NCBI RefSeq assembly: GCF_029227915.1 | Contig: NC_079875.1 | Coordinates: 6,510,001-6,574,000 of the forward strand | Length of the DNA: 64,000 nt | Direction of reading: 5' to 3' | Source of the DNA: Hydractinia symbiolongicarpus | Taxonomy: Eukaryota; Cnidaria; Hydrozoa; Anthoathecata; Hydractiniidae | In this document: positions 39,001 to 54,000 of the stretch, piece after piece | How positions within the stretch are numbered: the first letter of the stretch is position 1 | How the letters are laid out: each line of letters begins with the position of its first letter | Program-made: the position numbers and the translations under genes | Notes under the pieces: generated by a model | The model's input: the letters and a program-made list of their open reading frames with translations, nothing else | Told to the model about the DNA's origin: nothing | Databases searched by the model: none

Positions 39001-42000
39001 AAACAGTCTTTCCTGTTTTTAAGAATATCTTTTTTAATAAGGACCTATTTTAATTCTTAACACTGTCTATTTAAAATATAGTCTCAACTTTTGTAAAAAA
39101 CAAAAATAAGAAAATTTGACGCTAAAAAAAGCAAAAAAATAAGCACATTCAATCTTTAGCTAAATTTCAGACATTCTTATAAAAATATGTACTGTATCTA
39201 TTCATGAAACATTTTAATACACCTTATCTATTAAAACTATAATCTGTATTTAATAACATTGTATTTTCCACAATAATCACAACCCTTTAATAAGCACTGC
39301 AATCTAACATACCCTGAATCTGTTTTTAAAACATCTACTTGCTAAAAAAAACCAGCAAAAAATGTATTAAAAATGTTTTTTATGTAGAGTTTTTTATTAA
39401 AAAACAGAAAGGTAAGTTTGTGACAAAGTGGAAATGCAGTTGCATTCACGAATAGTGGATCTTTTTCATAATGTAAGATAAAGAGTCAAATTTCTATATT
39501 TTTTTTCAAAATGGTAGGTGAATCTGTAGTTTGTTCAAAGTATGTACAAAATGTACAACAGGCGAAATTCGGAAGACAGGAATTTATGTACAATGGTCAT
39601 ACCCACTAACCACTCTTAAATACAAAATGTTCCTAATTGTATAGAAACACTATAAAATAATTTAAGATATCAAGAAAAATTATCAGTTCATGTTTTAGAA
39701 TAGAGATTTAAGAGGGATTTTCAATGCATGGGAGATTTACAGAGGCTTTGAGTATTTTTTTATTTTTCAGTTAATTGTGTCAATTAGGGTTAAAAAATTG
39801 CTTTTGTTAGTTGCCTATACCCTTCTTTCTGAAAATAGCACTCTCTGCTAAAATGCCCTAGAAACTAATTTTTAAAAAATATGGTATCTTCTCAAGTGTT
39901 TACCAATTTAAGTGGACCTTTTCTCTGGAACTTATAAAGATAATCTCAATAAGGTGACAAAATTATCATTTAAATTGAACCTACCATTAAGCCAAGTATA
40001 TTCCTCTGCACTACTTTGTCTAAATCCTCCAGTCCAGAAAAAATTACTATCATAGCCTGCAGTAAGACGGTGAATAAAAAGATTTTCATCTGCATTTAAG
40101 ATAGATATTAGGTGACTGTCATGTCTTTCGCAAGTTGCTTTTGCTTGATCCCATGTTGATGGAGTTGTATATAACTTGTAATCTAAAGAGTTCAAAGTAT
40201 TATTGGGGAATGCTTCAGATTTCTTAATACATTAATATGTTTAACACAGTTTTCATGTACCTAATTTTTTAGCTCGAGTGTTTTAAGATTATTAGCAAAT
40301 ATTAATTATTGTTATGTTATAGCTAATAAAGTGAAATACATCAATAAATGACGATTGTCCTTTGAACATGAAAAATAATCATAAGGCTTGGAGTGAGATG
40401 TTGAGTATTACAAGTTTTTTTATTCCAATACTGTTGTATGCTTAAAGACTCTATAACACCTGGGAATGTTAGCTTGTTAAGTTTTGGGGGAAACTTGTTA
40501 GAAGGTTATACACCTCAAAATTGAAAATTATAAAAAAAACATACGGGGAATTGTTTTTTGACAAACAAATGATTTTTTCGTAGTACGGTCTTGTATTTGC
40601 TCAAACCAGTAACCAGTGTGATTAACATAGAAATTAAAGTTATTGTAAGTTAGCAACCTAAAGAAAAAAAATTATCATTTTGTTTTGCACTTCTAAGTAA
40701 TTTTAAGCTTCATATATATATAATAAGTGCAATTGCAAAAAGTTTAGTTGATCATACTAGAGTATTGCAAATGAGACTTGTTAAAAAGCTTTAATTATTG
40801 TTTTTGTTGTCATTACAAAACACATTTACAGGGGGAGCTGGATGTGATAAAATAGCATTACAGTAAAACGTCTAACTCAACACGCTCTCTAATTAATGTG
40901 CAGGGACCGTTTTTGGAAAAAAATGTAATTTATTTTCATTTAATTTTACTTGCGTGCCCTATCCTTAATAATTAATGTGCAGCCTGTAAAAAATGTTGTT
41001 ATTTTCCCCTAATTAATAACGCACATTCATGCTGTATAATTTTTATAATTGATTTTCTTCCAATTTTCTATGTGTGTCTGTCCAAATAATTATTTTTACC
41101 TGCGTGTTAAATTACAAGTTTATTGTATATACATACTGAACATAACAGAAGTGACCATAAACTGACAAAAGTGAAATTCACTATATAACTCCCTTGATGG
41201 ATTTTTGTTAAATTTTTTAAGGGGCAATTTACCTGTACTAAAAAATTAAAATTGAGATTAAATAAAATGATTAAACTTTAAAAAAATTGAAAATAAAAGT
41301 TAATTACTTTTAACAAGTTAGATTGACATGATTTAATATTTTGGGAGAAAATAATTACAAATACCACTATTTTAATAAGAATAAGTATCTTTAAAAAGTG
41401 ACAATAAGTACCATCCATTCTTTTTATTGATTCACAAAAACTAATCTTTGCCAAAAATCATTTTCGTACTCGTTTGGAAAAATAAGTCTTGCAAAATCCT
41501 TGAAATTTCCTTGTTGTTGTAATAATGAAGTTAAATAATTTTAGTAAAACTAACAACTGATACCTTTTTGGAACAGCAAAATTAGAGTAGCTGATATTTG
41601 TTCCATCCACCCAAGTTGTTAAATAACCACCGTCTGTAAAGTTTTTCGACAACCCAATCCAATACTCTTTAGATGAGTTAAGCATCGTGTTTATAAATTC
41701 ATCCTCGCATGCATTTTTTATAACAACCAAACTACCTCCTATCATTTCACAAATCATTTGAGAATCACTCCAGGTCAAGAGTTCTTTCATTTCTTTATAA
41801 CAGTGATTGTTAAATTGCTTCCAGCCTTGTGCCTCATTACAAGAATTAAAATCATGGTAAAAAGTGCCTGAAAAAAACCAACTGCTTTGAAACCAGAATA
41901 TAACAACAAAAAAGTGCAGACAGAGGGTGAGATACCTTGTTGCTACAAGAAATTACAAGTTTAACTTTGTCAATGTTTACAGCAAGCTTTGGTTCAGTAC

Positions 42001-45000
42001 CTTTAACCTACTGTTAGTATCGTTATTTAGTGACATCTATCTGTAAGGATTATTATACATAAGTACTCTTTTCTCTCAGTTTTAGGGCTTCACAGGCCTT
42101 GCTGTTAATACTTTGGCTAATAATAATTTGTTCTAAGAGTATTGACAATGAGAAATAATAATAGAGTTTAACAAGACAATACATACTTCCACTCTTCTTA
42201 CATATGAAAGGCAAATTTAAATCACAGTTTTTTGATATAAAACTGTCTCCAGGAGTTTCGTATGCTCCACAGGAACCAAATGAACCCACAGGCAAATATT
42301 CAGTGATCAATAGTGATGAATCTGTCCAAGACCACGTTGCACTAATATTTAGTTCTAGTCCAACCCAGTATACAAAATTGTTAGCCTTGATCACTTGATT
42401 TATTTTGTTGAACTCTAGAAAATGCTCAACACTTGCGAGCTCTGCATCTAGCATCTGACACATAGATCTAGCATCTTGCCACTTGTGTGGTTCATATATC
42501 GTTGTATACCAGCTTGTGGTGGAAACATACCATGTTGATATACTTGGGTATAAAACTGAAAATAATATTTTAATTGATGGAATTTTTTTAGGATTATCTA
42601 AAATTACAGAAATGTATAATAACATAGTTTTAGATACCTTCTGGTTCACATGATTGAAATTTTAAAGAATTCTGACATGCTTTCAAAACTTGAACTTTTT
42701 CGGATGTTGAATTATATTCCAAGCAAAATGGCAACTGATGAGGCTTAACATCACCCTTGGAACTGATGAAAAAATAGTTTTTCACTTCTTCTTCACTGTT
42801 TTCTAGTGCGTTTGTTTTTTCTAACAACAAAAAAAACATGATAGCTGGTCCTTGTATTTTTATAAAAAAAGTTAATCTAAAAAAAAGTTACCTGTGAAAC
42901 ACCCTTAAGAAATTAGTAAAAAACACCATCATTTCCACTTATATACTAAAAATATTATATAATATTACAAATATTACCACTTTCTTGGTAGTGTTAAGAA
43001 GCCCCTTACTTATTTGCATCAACGAATTGCAATGGAAAGATTTTATATGCAAGAAATGTTCATAATGTCCAAATTTTAAAATCTTTAATAACAATTACCT
43101 GGCTAAATCTCTTTTAGCTTACTTCATTAGGAAGACATATAATATTAAAATTTAATTCACTTAGCAGTTATATTTACTCTGGCACCATGCATTGATGACA
43201 GTAAATAACAATGACATTAATAAGAACTAAAGTATTTACATTGCTTTAAAACAGAAACAGAGACTCCAATTTAGATTATTCAGGCCAACTTATGAAATCG
43301 CTAGAAATTATTATTTCAGTGGATGTAATTATGTAATATTTTAATAATAATAAAATACAAAGTGACAAATTTTTTTGCTTAAATCATTTTAAAATTGGAG
43401 GCACTTACGAAAGTGCAAATTACCTTCAATAAATGGCTTATCAATAAAATAATATAGGTTTACCTATATTCTCTATAGTCCATGGCATATTTTGAAAATT
43501 GATACCCAAAAAAGCTTCCGTTCTTAAAGACTTAAACGTCATGTAATTATCATATGTAAGTATATTTGTTGTGTATGCGCAACATTGCTCTGGCAGATGT
43601 TCTTGTTTGGTATTGACAACACCATTTAAATCAAATGATAGACAGTTTACACCATCACTTGTAGGAAGATTAGAATAAATAGCAGAGATACCAAGATTTT
43701 CTAAAAATATTATTGAATTTCTGTAAATGCAACGCATTATGTGAACATGCATAAAATTAAAACAAGATAATAAAAAATAATATCATTGATAATATCTGAA
43801 ACAGAATTAAATGTCATGTAAATGTGATAATTGTTCTGTCATTACAATTTTTCTTTATTCTTTAGTCCCGCTTGAGCAAAATTTGTTGAAAAGAACAGTG
43901 TATTCTTCAATTTATTTTGTTGAGTTTGTTAAATTTTTTTAGTATCAAGTGCATTTTCTAAAACTACTTCTAGGTTTAGTCGCCATATATTTTTCAAAAT
44001 GGCTTCCAATTCTATGGATGTTCGCAAAAATGATGTCCAAACTATATACATGGGTGAATTTTAACGTATTTTCCATGCCATAAGGAGTTGTTTGTATAAT
44101 ATGCTCTTTTCTTGTGGCTACTTTTGACAAGCAAAGTTGTTGTGTTATATTTCCTTGGGAAACAGCTTCAGTAACATGTGGTATTTGCTAAACTATTTTT
44201 TTAATTCTGCCTTTTGTATGCGGATGTCTTTGTTTAATTTCAAAATATATTACACAAAATATGCAAACATTCAACTTTACGCACATCAAACCAAAAAGAT
44301 AGTGTTGTCTATTTCATTGCAGTGTTTTGACTGGAATCAACAAATCCATTTATAAGTTATTTATAAACTTATTTCTTGAATGTTTTTTTCACCTTTTACT
44401 AGTAAATAACATAATCTAGAATTCAAAATTCTTTCTTATACATAATTTTTTGGTAAAATACAAAATACACAGTGCTAACCCTATAAACACCTTCAAAGTT
44501 ATGGGGCTATCTATAAGAAACAAAATAGTGATACTTACTGGAGGTTTGTGCAACATAGGTAGAAAAAGAATGTGAAAAACAGTCCTCTAAAAAGACAAAA
44601 AAAACATTACATAAAAAACTTTCAAACAACAATTTTCAAAAAATAGAATTTCCTACATAATCTTTAGACTTATTTTTCTTTGGTGATCAATAACATTTTA
44701 TTCATTAATTACTTAGACTGTGATGTTTGTACAAAGATTTCATAAGGTTTAGTAAAACGATTTAAATATTTTAAGACCATTTTATTTACGACAAAATAAT
44801 TTCACCATGATACTTCATAATGGCAGAAAATGGCAGTATTGTCGGGTAGCTGTGTTTTGTTTTTTATACACAGTTGCTGTTCTGTGCTTTTTTTTAACTT
44901 TAGATCTGCTATGTCTAATATGTAATTCCCAACTGTGTCTTATCTTATGCTTTAGCTAAGACATATTTTATAGAAACCAATTTTTACAGGAATTAAAAGC

Positions 45001-48000
45001 ATATTTTTCGCATATTTAATTTAATGAATAGGAAATTTTGCTGATTTTTGTGGGAATTTAATTTCAGAGATTTGTTTGAGAGATAAAAAAATTTATATTT
45101 ATTCCTTTGTTTCCTTATTTATTGGTGCTTTCATTTGTTGAAGGTTTGTTTTTAAAAAAGTTCTCTTTATGTACTTTTCCACTATAACAGAAAAAAATAA
45201 TCATTAAATTTTGAAGAAGTTTGATCTTGCAAAATTTTGTAATAAACCCTGTAACATACATTAAAATAAATTCAGAACATGAAAGACAAAATAGGTTTTA
45301 CAGACAATAAAGATAAAAAAGGTTCTTCATCGTAAAATTTAAACATAATTACCAAGGAGAATATTAGCAGAATCACATTGCACAAGTGTGAAGTTGGTAT
45401 CCATATGTAAACAGAAATTTGTATTATACCATTTCAGTTTCTTGTTTAAATTACTCAAAACTACAAAAGTGTGCATACTCCATCCTTAAATACATAAAGG
45501 TTTAAAAGGATTAAATTTAACAAATTTATTTATTTATTATTTGTCATTAAGTTTGTTATTGTCAATAGAACTAATATATGCGTTTTTAATGCAAGTTAAA
45601 ATTTCTAAATCGTGATGTTTGCTATCACCACCTTTTTTATACAATTCTAACAGGGACACTTTTAGTTATATCAGTAGTTTCGAATTTAACGATATTTAAG
45701 GACTTTTAAGAAAATCATTATATTTCTTAAAAAAAGTTAAGTGGATATGAGGAGATTTTTTTGTTCATATAAAAAATTTTTTTTTGAAAAAACAAAAATC
45801 AAATTTTTGGAGACTTTTGGAGTTTTAAGGTGTCGTAAAAGTTCACTGACAATGACAACAAAACATATACATATACTTGCAACACACATTTATAAATATT
45901 CCTCTGTGCCATCTACCATACTTTAAGTGTCTACATAACACTTTTAAATATTTATTTTTTAGTAGTAATAAAACTGATTTATATAGCTCATAACTACAAA
46001 AAAATAAAAAATAAAGAGATAAATAAAACTACCTTTCCATTCAAGCTTTTCTCGATATCCGTTAACATCAAGATATTTTCCCATATCATTCTTTAATTTA
46101 AACCCAGCGTAGTAGAAGAGCACATTAGTACCGTTGGCATGACAACAACTACCATTTATACTAGGTGCAGTGTGGAAAGTAGCATCATTATCTCCAACAC
46201 AATTCCCATCTAACGTCTTTAAACTCACTAACAGAGATTTATATAAATATTAAATTCTATCAGATGTTTTTTACAGCCAGATTAGGTATAGATTAGAAAC
46301 TATGTAGTAATACAATAGGAAGGAATAAACAGGGGGTTGGAAAATGTATAGAGAATTTGACTTGAACATATATCTTCCAACGTAGGCGGATCTCTTCTCT
46401 ACATTGGCTTCAAATGTAAAAGTTATTTTTCTAATTTCTTCAAGAAAGCTTCAAAAAGTTTTTTTTAAGATTCACTTTTTACTTAATTATATTGAATTTT
46501 TACTTTCATATACCAGTAGTCCTGAAGTCTATGCCTTAGTGTTAGTGTTAAATAAATTGTGATATTTATGTTTAAAAATACTCACCTAAATAGCTACAGA
46601 ATCCTAAAAAAAAGGATGAAAATATAAACATATCAACAAGATTATCGTTTGACATAAAAGAGTACCAAAAGCATCTTATTAAAGGGTACCTCTAAAGGTT
46701 AAGAATATATCAACAACCTCTCCCGACCAAAAAAAAAATATTTTACCAGCTAAAGTATGTTAAAAATTCCAAAAAAGGAATAAGCACTGATGCATGCATT
46801 GTAGCTCAGAGAGGAAGCTTGAGGGCCTAACTTTAACTTTGTTTTGATCAGTATTCCAATAATGTAATTATATATATATTTTTGATAAAACAATATTCTT
46901 GCTCAGGTAACCTTTAAAGCAAGTTTTTTAAGAATAACAATAATGAGAGAGCCAGTACCAAGTACTGTTTCTCTAAATTTTCTTCTTTTACAGCAGCACT
47001 TTTATTTGTCAATGTGAATAACTATTTCATTCACACCTGTGCAGATTAATTTTATCAATTTTTGTTTTCTTGTTTCAACATTTTATCTATTTCGACGACA
47101 AATTAAAAATAAATACTTACTTCTGTGAATAAGCATTTCTCCCACAGTTCCATTCTTGGGCCATATGTAAATATTGTTTCCAACGACATTAACATATTTA
47201 TCCAGAATCGAAACACTGCATACTAAATTTTTGAAAAGACAAATTGATTATGTTTTTCAAAAAAGTCTGATAATGCCAATGTTTACTAAGAAACTAAACC
47301 AGAGTAGGAACAAAACATGAACGAACATTTTCATGGAGTTTGAAAATTAATATATATCTATCCAAATGTTAGACACTGTAGTTTATATCTACAATAATTA
47401 AAGACCTTTTTATGATACGAAAATAGAACAAATAAGACTTAATTTTTAGAACACCTTAACTAGATGCAAACTACCAAACAATTAAATTTGATTGCAAGAT
47501 CCCACAGAAATTAGTTTTCAAAACACCATGGCCTAAATTGATAAAGATGGAAAATTAAGAACTAAATTATATAAAAAGGTAACTGGTAGACAAAACTTCC
47601 TCCAAATGAATCTAAACACCCACTCACACTAAATAAAGGTATTCCTTACAGCGAAAAATTTGTTATGATAAACATAAACTGAAAGGGAACTGCAATAACC
47701 CCATTGTAACTCATACAATGAAGATATATAAAAGATAAAGTTGAAAATCAAGTATCAAAAGCAATTTGACTACTTAGTTACAAAAGCAGACCTAAATCAA
47801 ATTGCACACCCTTTTTAATTATCCTACAACCACACTTTATCAACTAATTCTATTAGAGCACTAAGACATCTTGCAAACTTAACAATATTTTAAATGATCC
47901 ACCTAACCTTATAAACAAGGAAAAAAGAAACCTAAGAGTAGTCTGTAGTAACAAATTTGTTAGCAGAAATAAAATTTGTAACAATAAAGAAAAATCATCT

Positions 48001-51000
48001 GCAACATTTTCACACCATTGTTTAGGAAAAGCTGCAAACTTCAGCTGCAAACTAGTGGATGCTAGTGGACAATGAACCATAAAAAAGCCATAGAATCTCT
48101 CACAGAAACAGAGTTTAGCGTTTAAAAAACGTTTTTTTTCTATAACTAAACAAACAAAAACAAATAAATAAATGTCTTTGATAGAAAGATATATCTTAGT
48201 AACACATCATTGGCATAATTAATGTGATGCAATCCCTTCTCACATGGCAGAATAAGGAGGCAATTGTTGTTCTTTTCACAAACCTCACACTCATGTTGCA
48301 ATTATAGGAGGAAAAATTGGGATTAAACATGGAAAATATAGGAGAAATTTCAATATTATAGGAGAATATATAAAAAAGAATTACTGTAGAAAATCTAAGT
48401 ATCTTAGCAATGTATGCAAACATAGAACTCTTTGCATACATTGCAATCCACAAACTTATAGTACATTCATTTTATAACAGATTAAGAAAAGTAAAATGAT
48501 TTTAAAACTATTTTGAAACAATTTGGAAACAGTTCTGAAACAATGTAATACGATTGTCAAAATATCATGGTGATACAATGTACAGGTGATAATAACGTAT
48601 TATGTTGTGGCGCAAGGCCTTGTGGTTATGGAGTTCGCTTCGTAATCACAAGGTCTGTGGTTTGGTCCACAGCGCAGGCATGTTTAGCAAGCGTCTTTAC
48701 TACAGCTACGGGTCAACCCATGCCATGTGAGGGAAATTGGGTAGTTAACGCCGGTGTATACTTAAGATATACATTCCAAACACAGGACCCACCTTGATAA
48801 CAGTGTTTCAAACACTGAAGTTGCTATACCCTGTATAAATATTCAGAATAATAGTAATAATAATAATTAAAACGAATTTTGAAATAATGTTGAACCAATT
48901 AAAAACCAATTAAACTTGTTAAAACAAAAACATTTCGTAAAAGTCAACGTATTTCATTGGTCACCTTCCTTCAAAGCTTAAATATAATTGTATTTTGTTC
49001 TATAAGTTCGAAAACATTAGGCTGCGAAACTTAATGTCACCGTAATTCATTCTATAATGACTAGAAAACATCCCTAAAAGCTTAAATATTGTTGTAATTC
49101 CTTCTAAAATGATGAGAAAACGTCCCTACTATTCTTAACGCCCTGAAATGATTTTAAAACAATATCAAATGCTAAAACGAATTATGCTGTGTGAAACGAT
49201 TGTACATAATCATAATGAAACGATTTGGAAACTAATTTTGTTTTATAATAAAACAATTTCAAACAAACCAGAAAATAATAAAACAATTTTCATGTGAATT
49301 AAAAACAATTTTATTACAAAAATGTTCTTTTAAAACCGTTTCAAATTCGTATGGCAAGTCATGTTATCAAAAAAATAAAACGATTTGAAACGATTTTTTT
49401 TAAAATGATCTTGGAGACGACCCCTAAAAAGAAAGCTTCAACATAACACAAAATAATAAGCGCCCACCCTAAAAGTGAAATTTTAAAACTAAAATTTTAA
49501 TAAAACATTCACAGTGGGCACGGAAATCAAACATTTCAGAATGTAATGTTGTGAAAATGACTAAGTTAATACGAACACAAGTGTGATAAAAAACATCAAG
49601 ATAGGTAAGACAAGCAGGCTAAATATTCATAGCTTTAAAGTTGCTATCCAGCTCGACAGTTTGTGGTGGGTGGAGCACTTGCAGACGATGGGGAATACTT
49701 GAGTAAGTACAGAGTTCCTGAAGAAGACAAGCTAAAAGTACAGATTGGAGAAAGACATTATTACAACCCTGTCAAACTCAAGCAATCATGGAAAACAGAC
49801 GTCAACCCAAGATTAATGGTGGTGATAAATACAATGACAATAATGATGATGATCAGGCTGTCAAATCCGACGCAAATCCGCGAATCTGATTCGTGTTGAC
49901 TCTCGTGACCTCTGACAGCGGAAATTAAATCACATTCGCGCAATTAATAATATTAGCCACCATACTTCTACTCTATCTCTACTCTTCCAATATTGGTGAA
50001 TCTACGATAAATACTTCGTTCGCTGCCAAGGTCCACCATTCGCTGCTGATGATTACCATTTTATTTTTCCCTTTATTGAAGTTAAATACTTTGCAGATTG
50101 GTTATTGATCATCAAGCATCAGGCCCTTGTGCGCAGATCATCAGGAACCTAATTATCGGTACGAATCTGGTTATCGACTTTAACTTCTTTTTCTTTTCTT
50201 TTTGTATGTGATTTTTTTTTCAAAAGTTTATTAAATGAACGACGTCTTGTGTCAATGATATATTTACTATGTCTCTTCCAGCACCCGTATTCAAAGGGTA
50301 TTTCTGTAAGGTATAGTTTCCCCACGTGGATTCGGTACTTTCCCTTTAATATTAAAGCACAAATTATCAAAATGGCGCTTTTTTTAGAGCGATTTTCGGC
50401 CAGCCAGTCAGCTGTGATGATGATCTTTCACTCACATAAAATAAAATAAAGTGTTTCATATCATAATAATATTAGAGAAAGAAACTATAAAAATTGAATT
50501 CCTGTATTGAATTTATGAGAATATAAAATAGATTCGTGAGAGGTAAGAATCGCAAGAATCAAACTAGGTGGATTCACGAAGTGGTAATTGGAAAAAACCA
50601 AATCGATTCGCGATAGCTAAGGTCAGATTTGACAGCCTGATAATGTGTTTAATTGTTTTAGTTAGATCTTCTCGTTCTTTCTTGTGTAATAAATTTCTGA
50701 TTGAATCAATTTGCACTTAATATATTCTTCACATGGCCAACCTTTAGTGATGCAGTTAATCTTTATATTTTAGCTATTTTTTAGAGAATCTCTTCAAATC
50801 CTAAAGTGAGTTTTTTTCATGTGTCTATATTTTAACAAGTGTGGAGATACAAAAAAGCAGCAGCTAGTCATTCAATTAATTAGTTACTAAACATCAGTTG
50901 ATGTTTTATGCAAGGAGAAACACTAGTTCTAAAGCATAACTAAACAACGTTTTAAATACACACATCTGGACCTGACACAACAACCTGGGATTTACAATTA

Positions 51001-54000
51001 ATTATACTCAATGCACAAATTGCTTTAAAAATTATTATCAAATAAAAGAAGTATGTAAACAGTAAGACAAAAAAATATTTTGAGAAAAATTAATTTTTCT
51101 GAAAATAGATAAATGGGGGTTTAAGAACTATTCAGAAGAATTTAGGCTTAATAACAGAGACAACCCACATAGAAAAGTGAAAATAGTTTACTTGCTTATT
51201 TTCCTTAAAAAGTATACCAAATAGTGCAAATAACGCAATAAAGGATGGAAGAAGTTGGATTAATTGAGATTTAAACCAGATTTTGGAACATATTAATGAA
51301 ATATTTTTATCGAACCACAGAAAAATAATTATTACCTTCAGAGTTTTCCAATCTTTTAACAAAGGTTTGGCCATCAGGATGGTACTCTATACAACTAGCA
51401 GCTGTTTCATTCTCAAAAAGGGCATATTTATTATATTCCAAATAACGTAAGTAAGATGGATACAAGATACAGCAATCCAGACCATTTGTAATGGAATGTA
51501 ATTTTAGCACACCATTCTCAACATATAAGCAGAAAGCAGCATTAGCGTTGTTTTTAACAAATAGTCCATAAGGAGCTAAAAGAGAAGGTGGAAGAATTAT
51601 GAATATTTATTTCATATTAAATATGAATTCCAAGTCAGTTCACTAAATATATAATTAAGTGGCAATAGTCGGTGTACAAAAATGTAGTCACATAGAATTT
51701 AAAGTCATGTTTTGTTACCATTATAAAAATAAAATAAAATTTTGAACGTTTTTAGTTATTGGAATCCTGAGGCATAACTATACCTAACAAGCCAAGGTGT
51801 TTCAAACAAGCCAAAACGTTTAATGTGATGTGTTAGTTAAAAAAGGCCTTACAAATTCTACTTTAATCGGAAAATATTTTCTGTTTATATTTCACATGCA
51901 GCTTAAAAATGATCAAAAACGTTTTTTATACCATAAAAAAACAGAGATAAAAACTCTCAGCCTTCGGCTAGAGGGTTGTAATTTGTCATCCAATATGGCA
52001 CCATTTTTGTTTTGTGAGAATTTCTTAGTTTTGCCACCATTAATTTGAAAACATCTGTGTCATCACAATGGCAAACCACTGTTTTTTACCCACAAAGGAT
52101 TACATTACAGTTTCTCGTCCACTGCTTGCATATACTTGAGGTTAATTATTTAAAAAACTAGTCGATAAGGCTCGTGGAGAAATCCACTTAGGCAGGAGGA
52201 CAATGTAAAAATTGGTTTGCCTGTTACAAAAAGACACAGTCCCTGTATTATTATAAGAGATATGAGCTCATCATCAGTGGGAATGAGGCTTTAGAGTAAG
52301 GTGAGCTTTACAAATATATGGTGTCAGATCCCTATACAAATAGGTTTTTCAGTCAGTTGTTGAATAAGAGTTTAAAACGTTGAAAAAATTGTGTCCAACT
52401 ATCCCGCCATAATGCAGACCATTAAAAACCATAATAATAATTATTAATAAATTGCATGCCTTGTTTAATTGAAGCTTTTGTGCAAACTTGCTTTTTTTTA
52501 ACTTGCCTGTAGGACCCTTGGCATTCACAGTCAGGATTTTAAAACGAAGCACCTTCATGGTGAAATAATTGTGGGTAATGGCTGTGTGGGAAGACAATAA
52601 GGATACAATATTATTTTGTCGCTCTAGCTCTTCTGACTCTGTATGTGGAAAATTGCAATAAAAAAATAAGGTCAGTCACCATATATTTGTGATGTTTTCT
52701 ACGAAAAGCTGAAAGCAAGGATTTTTACTCCAAATACATCACCGAATTTAAATGACAAAATTTTTCATGTTTTTCCCAGCAGAAACACGTGATTGTTCCT
52801 TTTGTACAGTTTATTCTTGCTTTACAAAGACGCAGTAACAGAGTACTGTTCTGCCCGGATAATGAACATTGGCCTGATTAAGTACGGCAGCTTGCACCGG
52901 TTAAGAACAGGCCAGAAAATACATAATCAGGGCAACATAATCAGGACAGGCCGGCTTATTACTCAAAAAATATTATTTGGCACTTATAAAAGGGACATAC
53001 AATCAGGGCAGGCCAGTTTATATACGACAGTGTAATATTATTTCTCATTTATTATAGAACGAACATAATCGGGGAAGGCCGGCTTATGTATGACAGTCAA
53101 ATATTATTCCAGACTTATAGAACAAATATAATCGGGGCCGACCGCTTTTATATCATTCGTCATCACTTCTGACAAGCGAATAGCCCTGGTGGCAAAGTTG
53201 TTGTTGCTCTCAAATGAAACGAAATTTCGCGGCAAATACTAAATTTTGGGATTCGCAAGTTTAATAACTTTTCACCAAACTTAATTCCCTCAAAAAGAAT
53301 AATTTAGGTTCCGTGAAATTTTGTTACTTCAAAGTATATTATGCTGAAATGTATTTACTACAAGATTAGTTTTAAACTAAGAATTACGTCGAGACTTTTT
53401 CTTCCGCCATCTCTAGTTTTTAGGGGTGTTCTATCTTCCAGAGAATGTTTAATTCACAAAAGTTCGAAGAAAATGCCAATCACAGCCTGCCTGGCCAGCC
53501 ATTATATCAGCGTTCATAATCCGGTCACCACTACATAACCAGTGCAAAAAAACATAATCGGATCATGTGTACATAATCCGGCTGTCCCGGTTGTAAACAG
53601 GCCGTTTTCGCAATCTGGGCAGAACAGTACCGCCAACAGTGTGCTTCGCCGCGCCATGATACTTTCAGTTTCGATTTTAAGTTTTATGGAGTGGAACATG
53701 GAATACGCAGCAGCCCCTCGGCCCTCAGGCATAAATCATCACAAAAACCGCGTTATGCGCTGCGAAAAATTTGATTTGCCAGATGCACTTACTGCGATGA
53801 AAAAATCCACGCGACGAGCCGCTAGGGTCAAAAAATTGAGAGATGCTATGGTGCATCGCCCTAAGTCTCCTGTAAATATTGGCAGGTGAATTTTGAGAAG
53901 TTTTGAGTGCGCGTGGCTTGGCTATCAAAATAGGATATATAATTACATTATTTTTATGAAACGAGCTTCAAAATGTGGTCTTTGTTGCAGTATTTTACGC

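Noticed and set aside
40862-41110. Possible pogo-like element (CAGTAAAACGTCTAACTCAA start)
   Set aside because: Only one end is visible; I could not find a matching inverted end.
53542-53889. 115-codon plus frame with basic C-terminus
   Set aside because: Begins inside the end of a TIR element, with overlapping frames on both strands and no domain.
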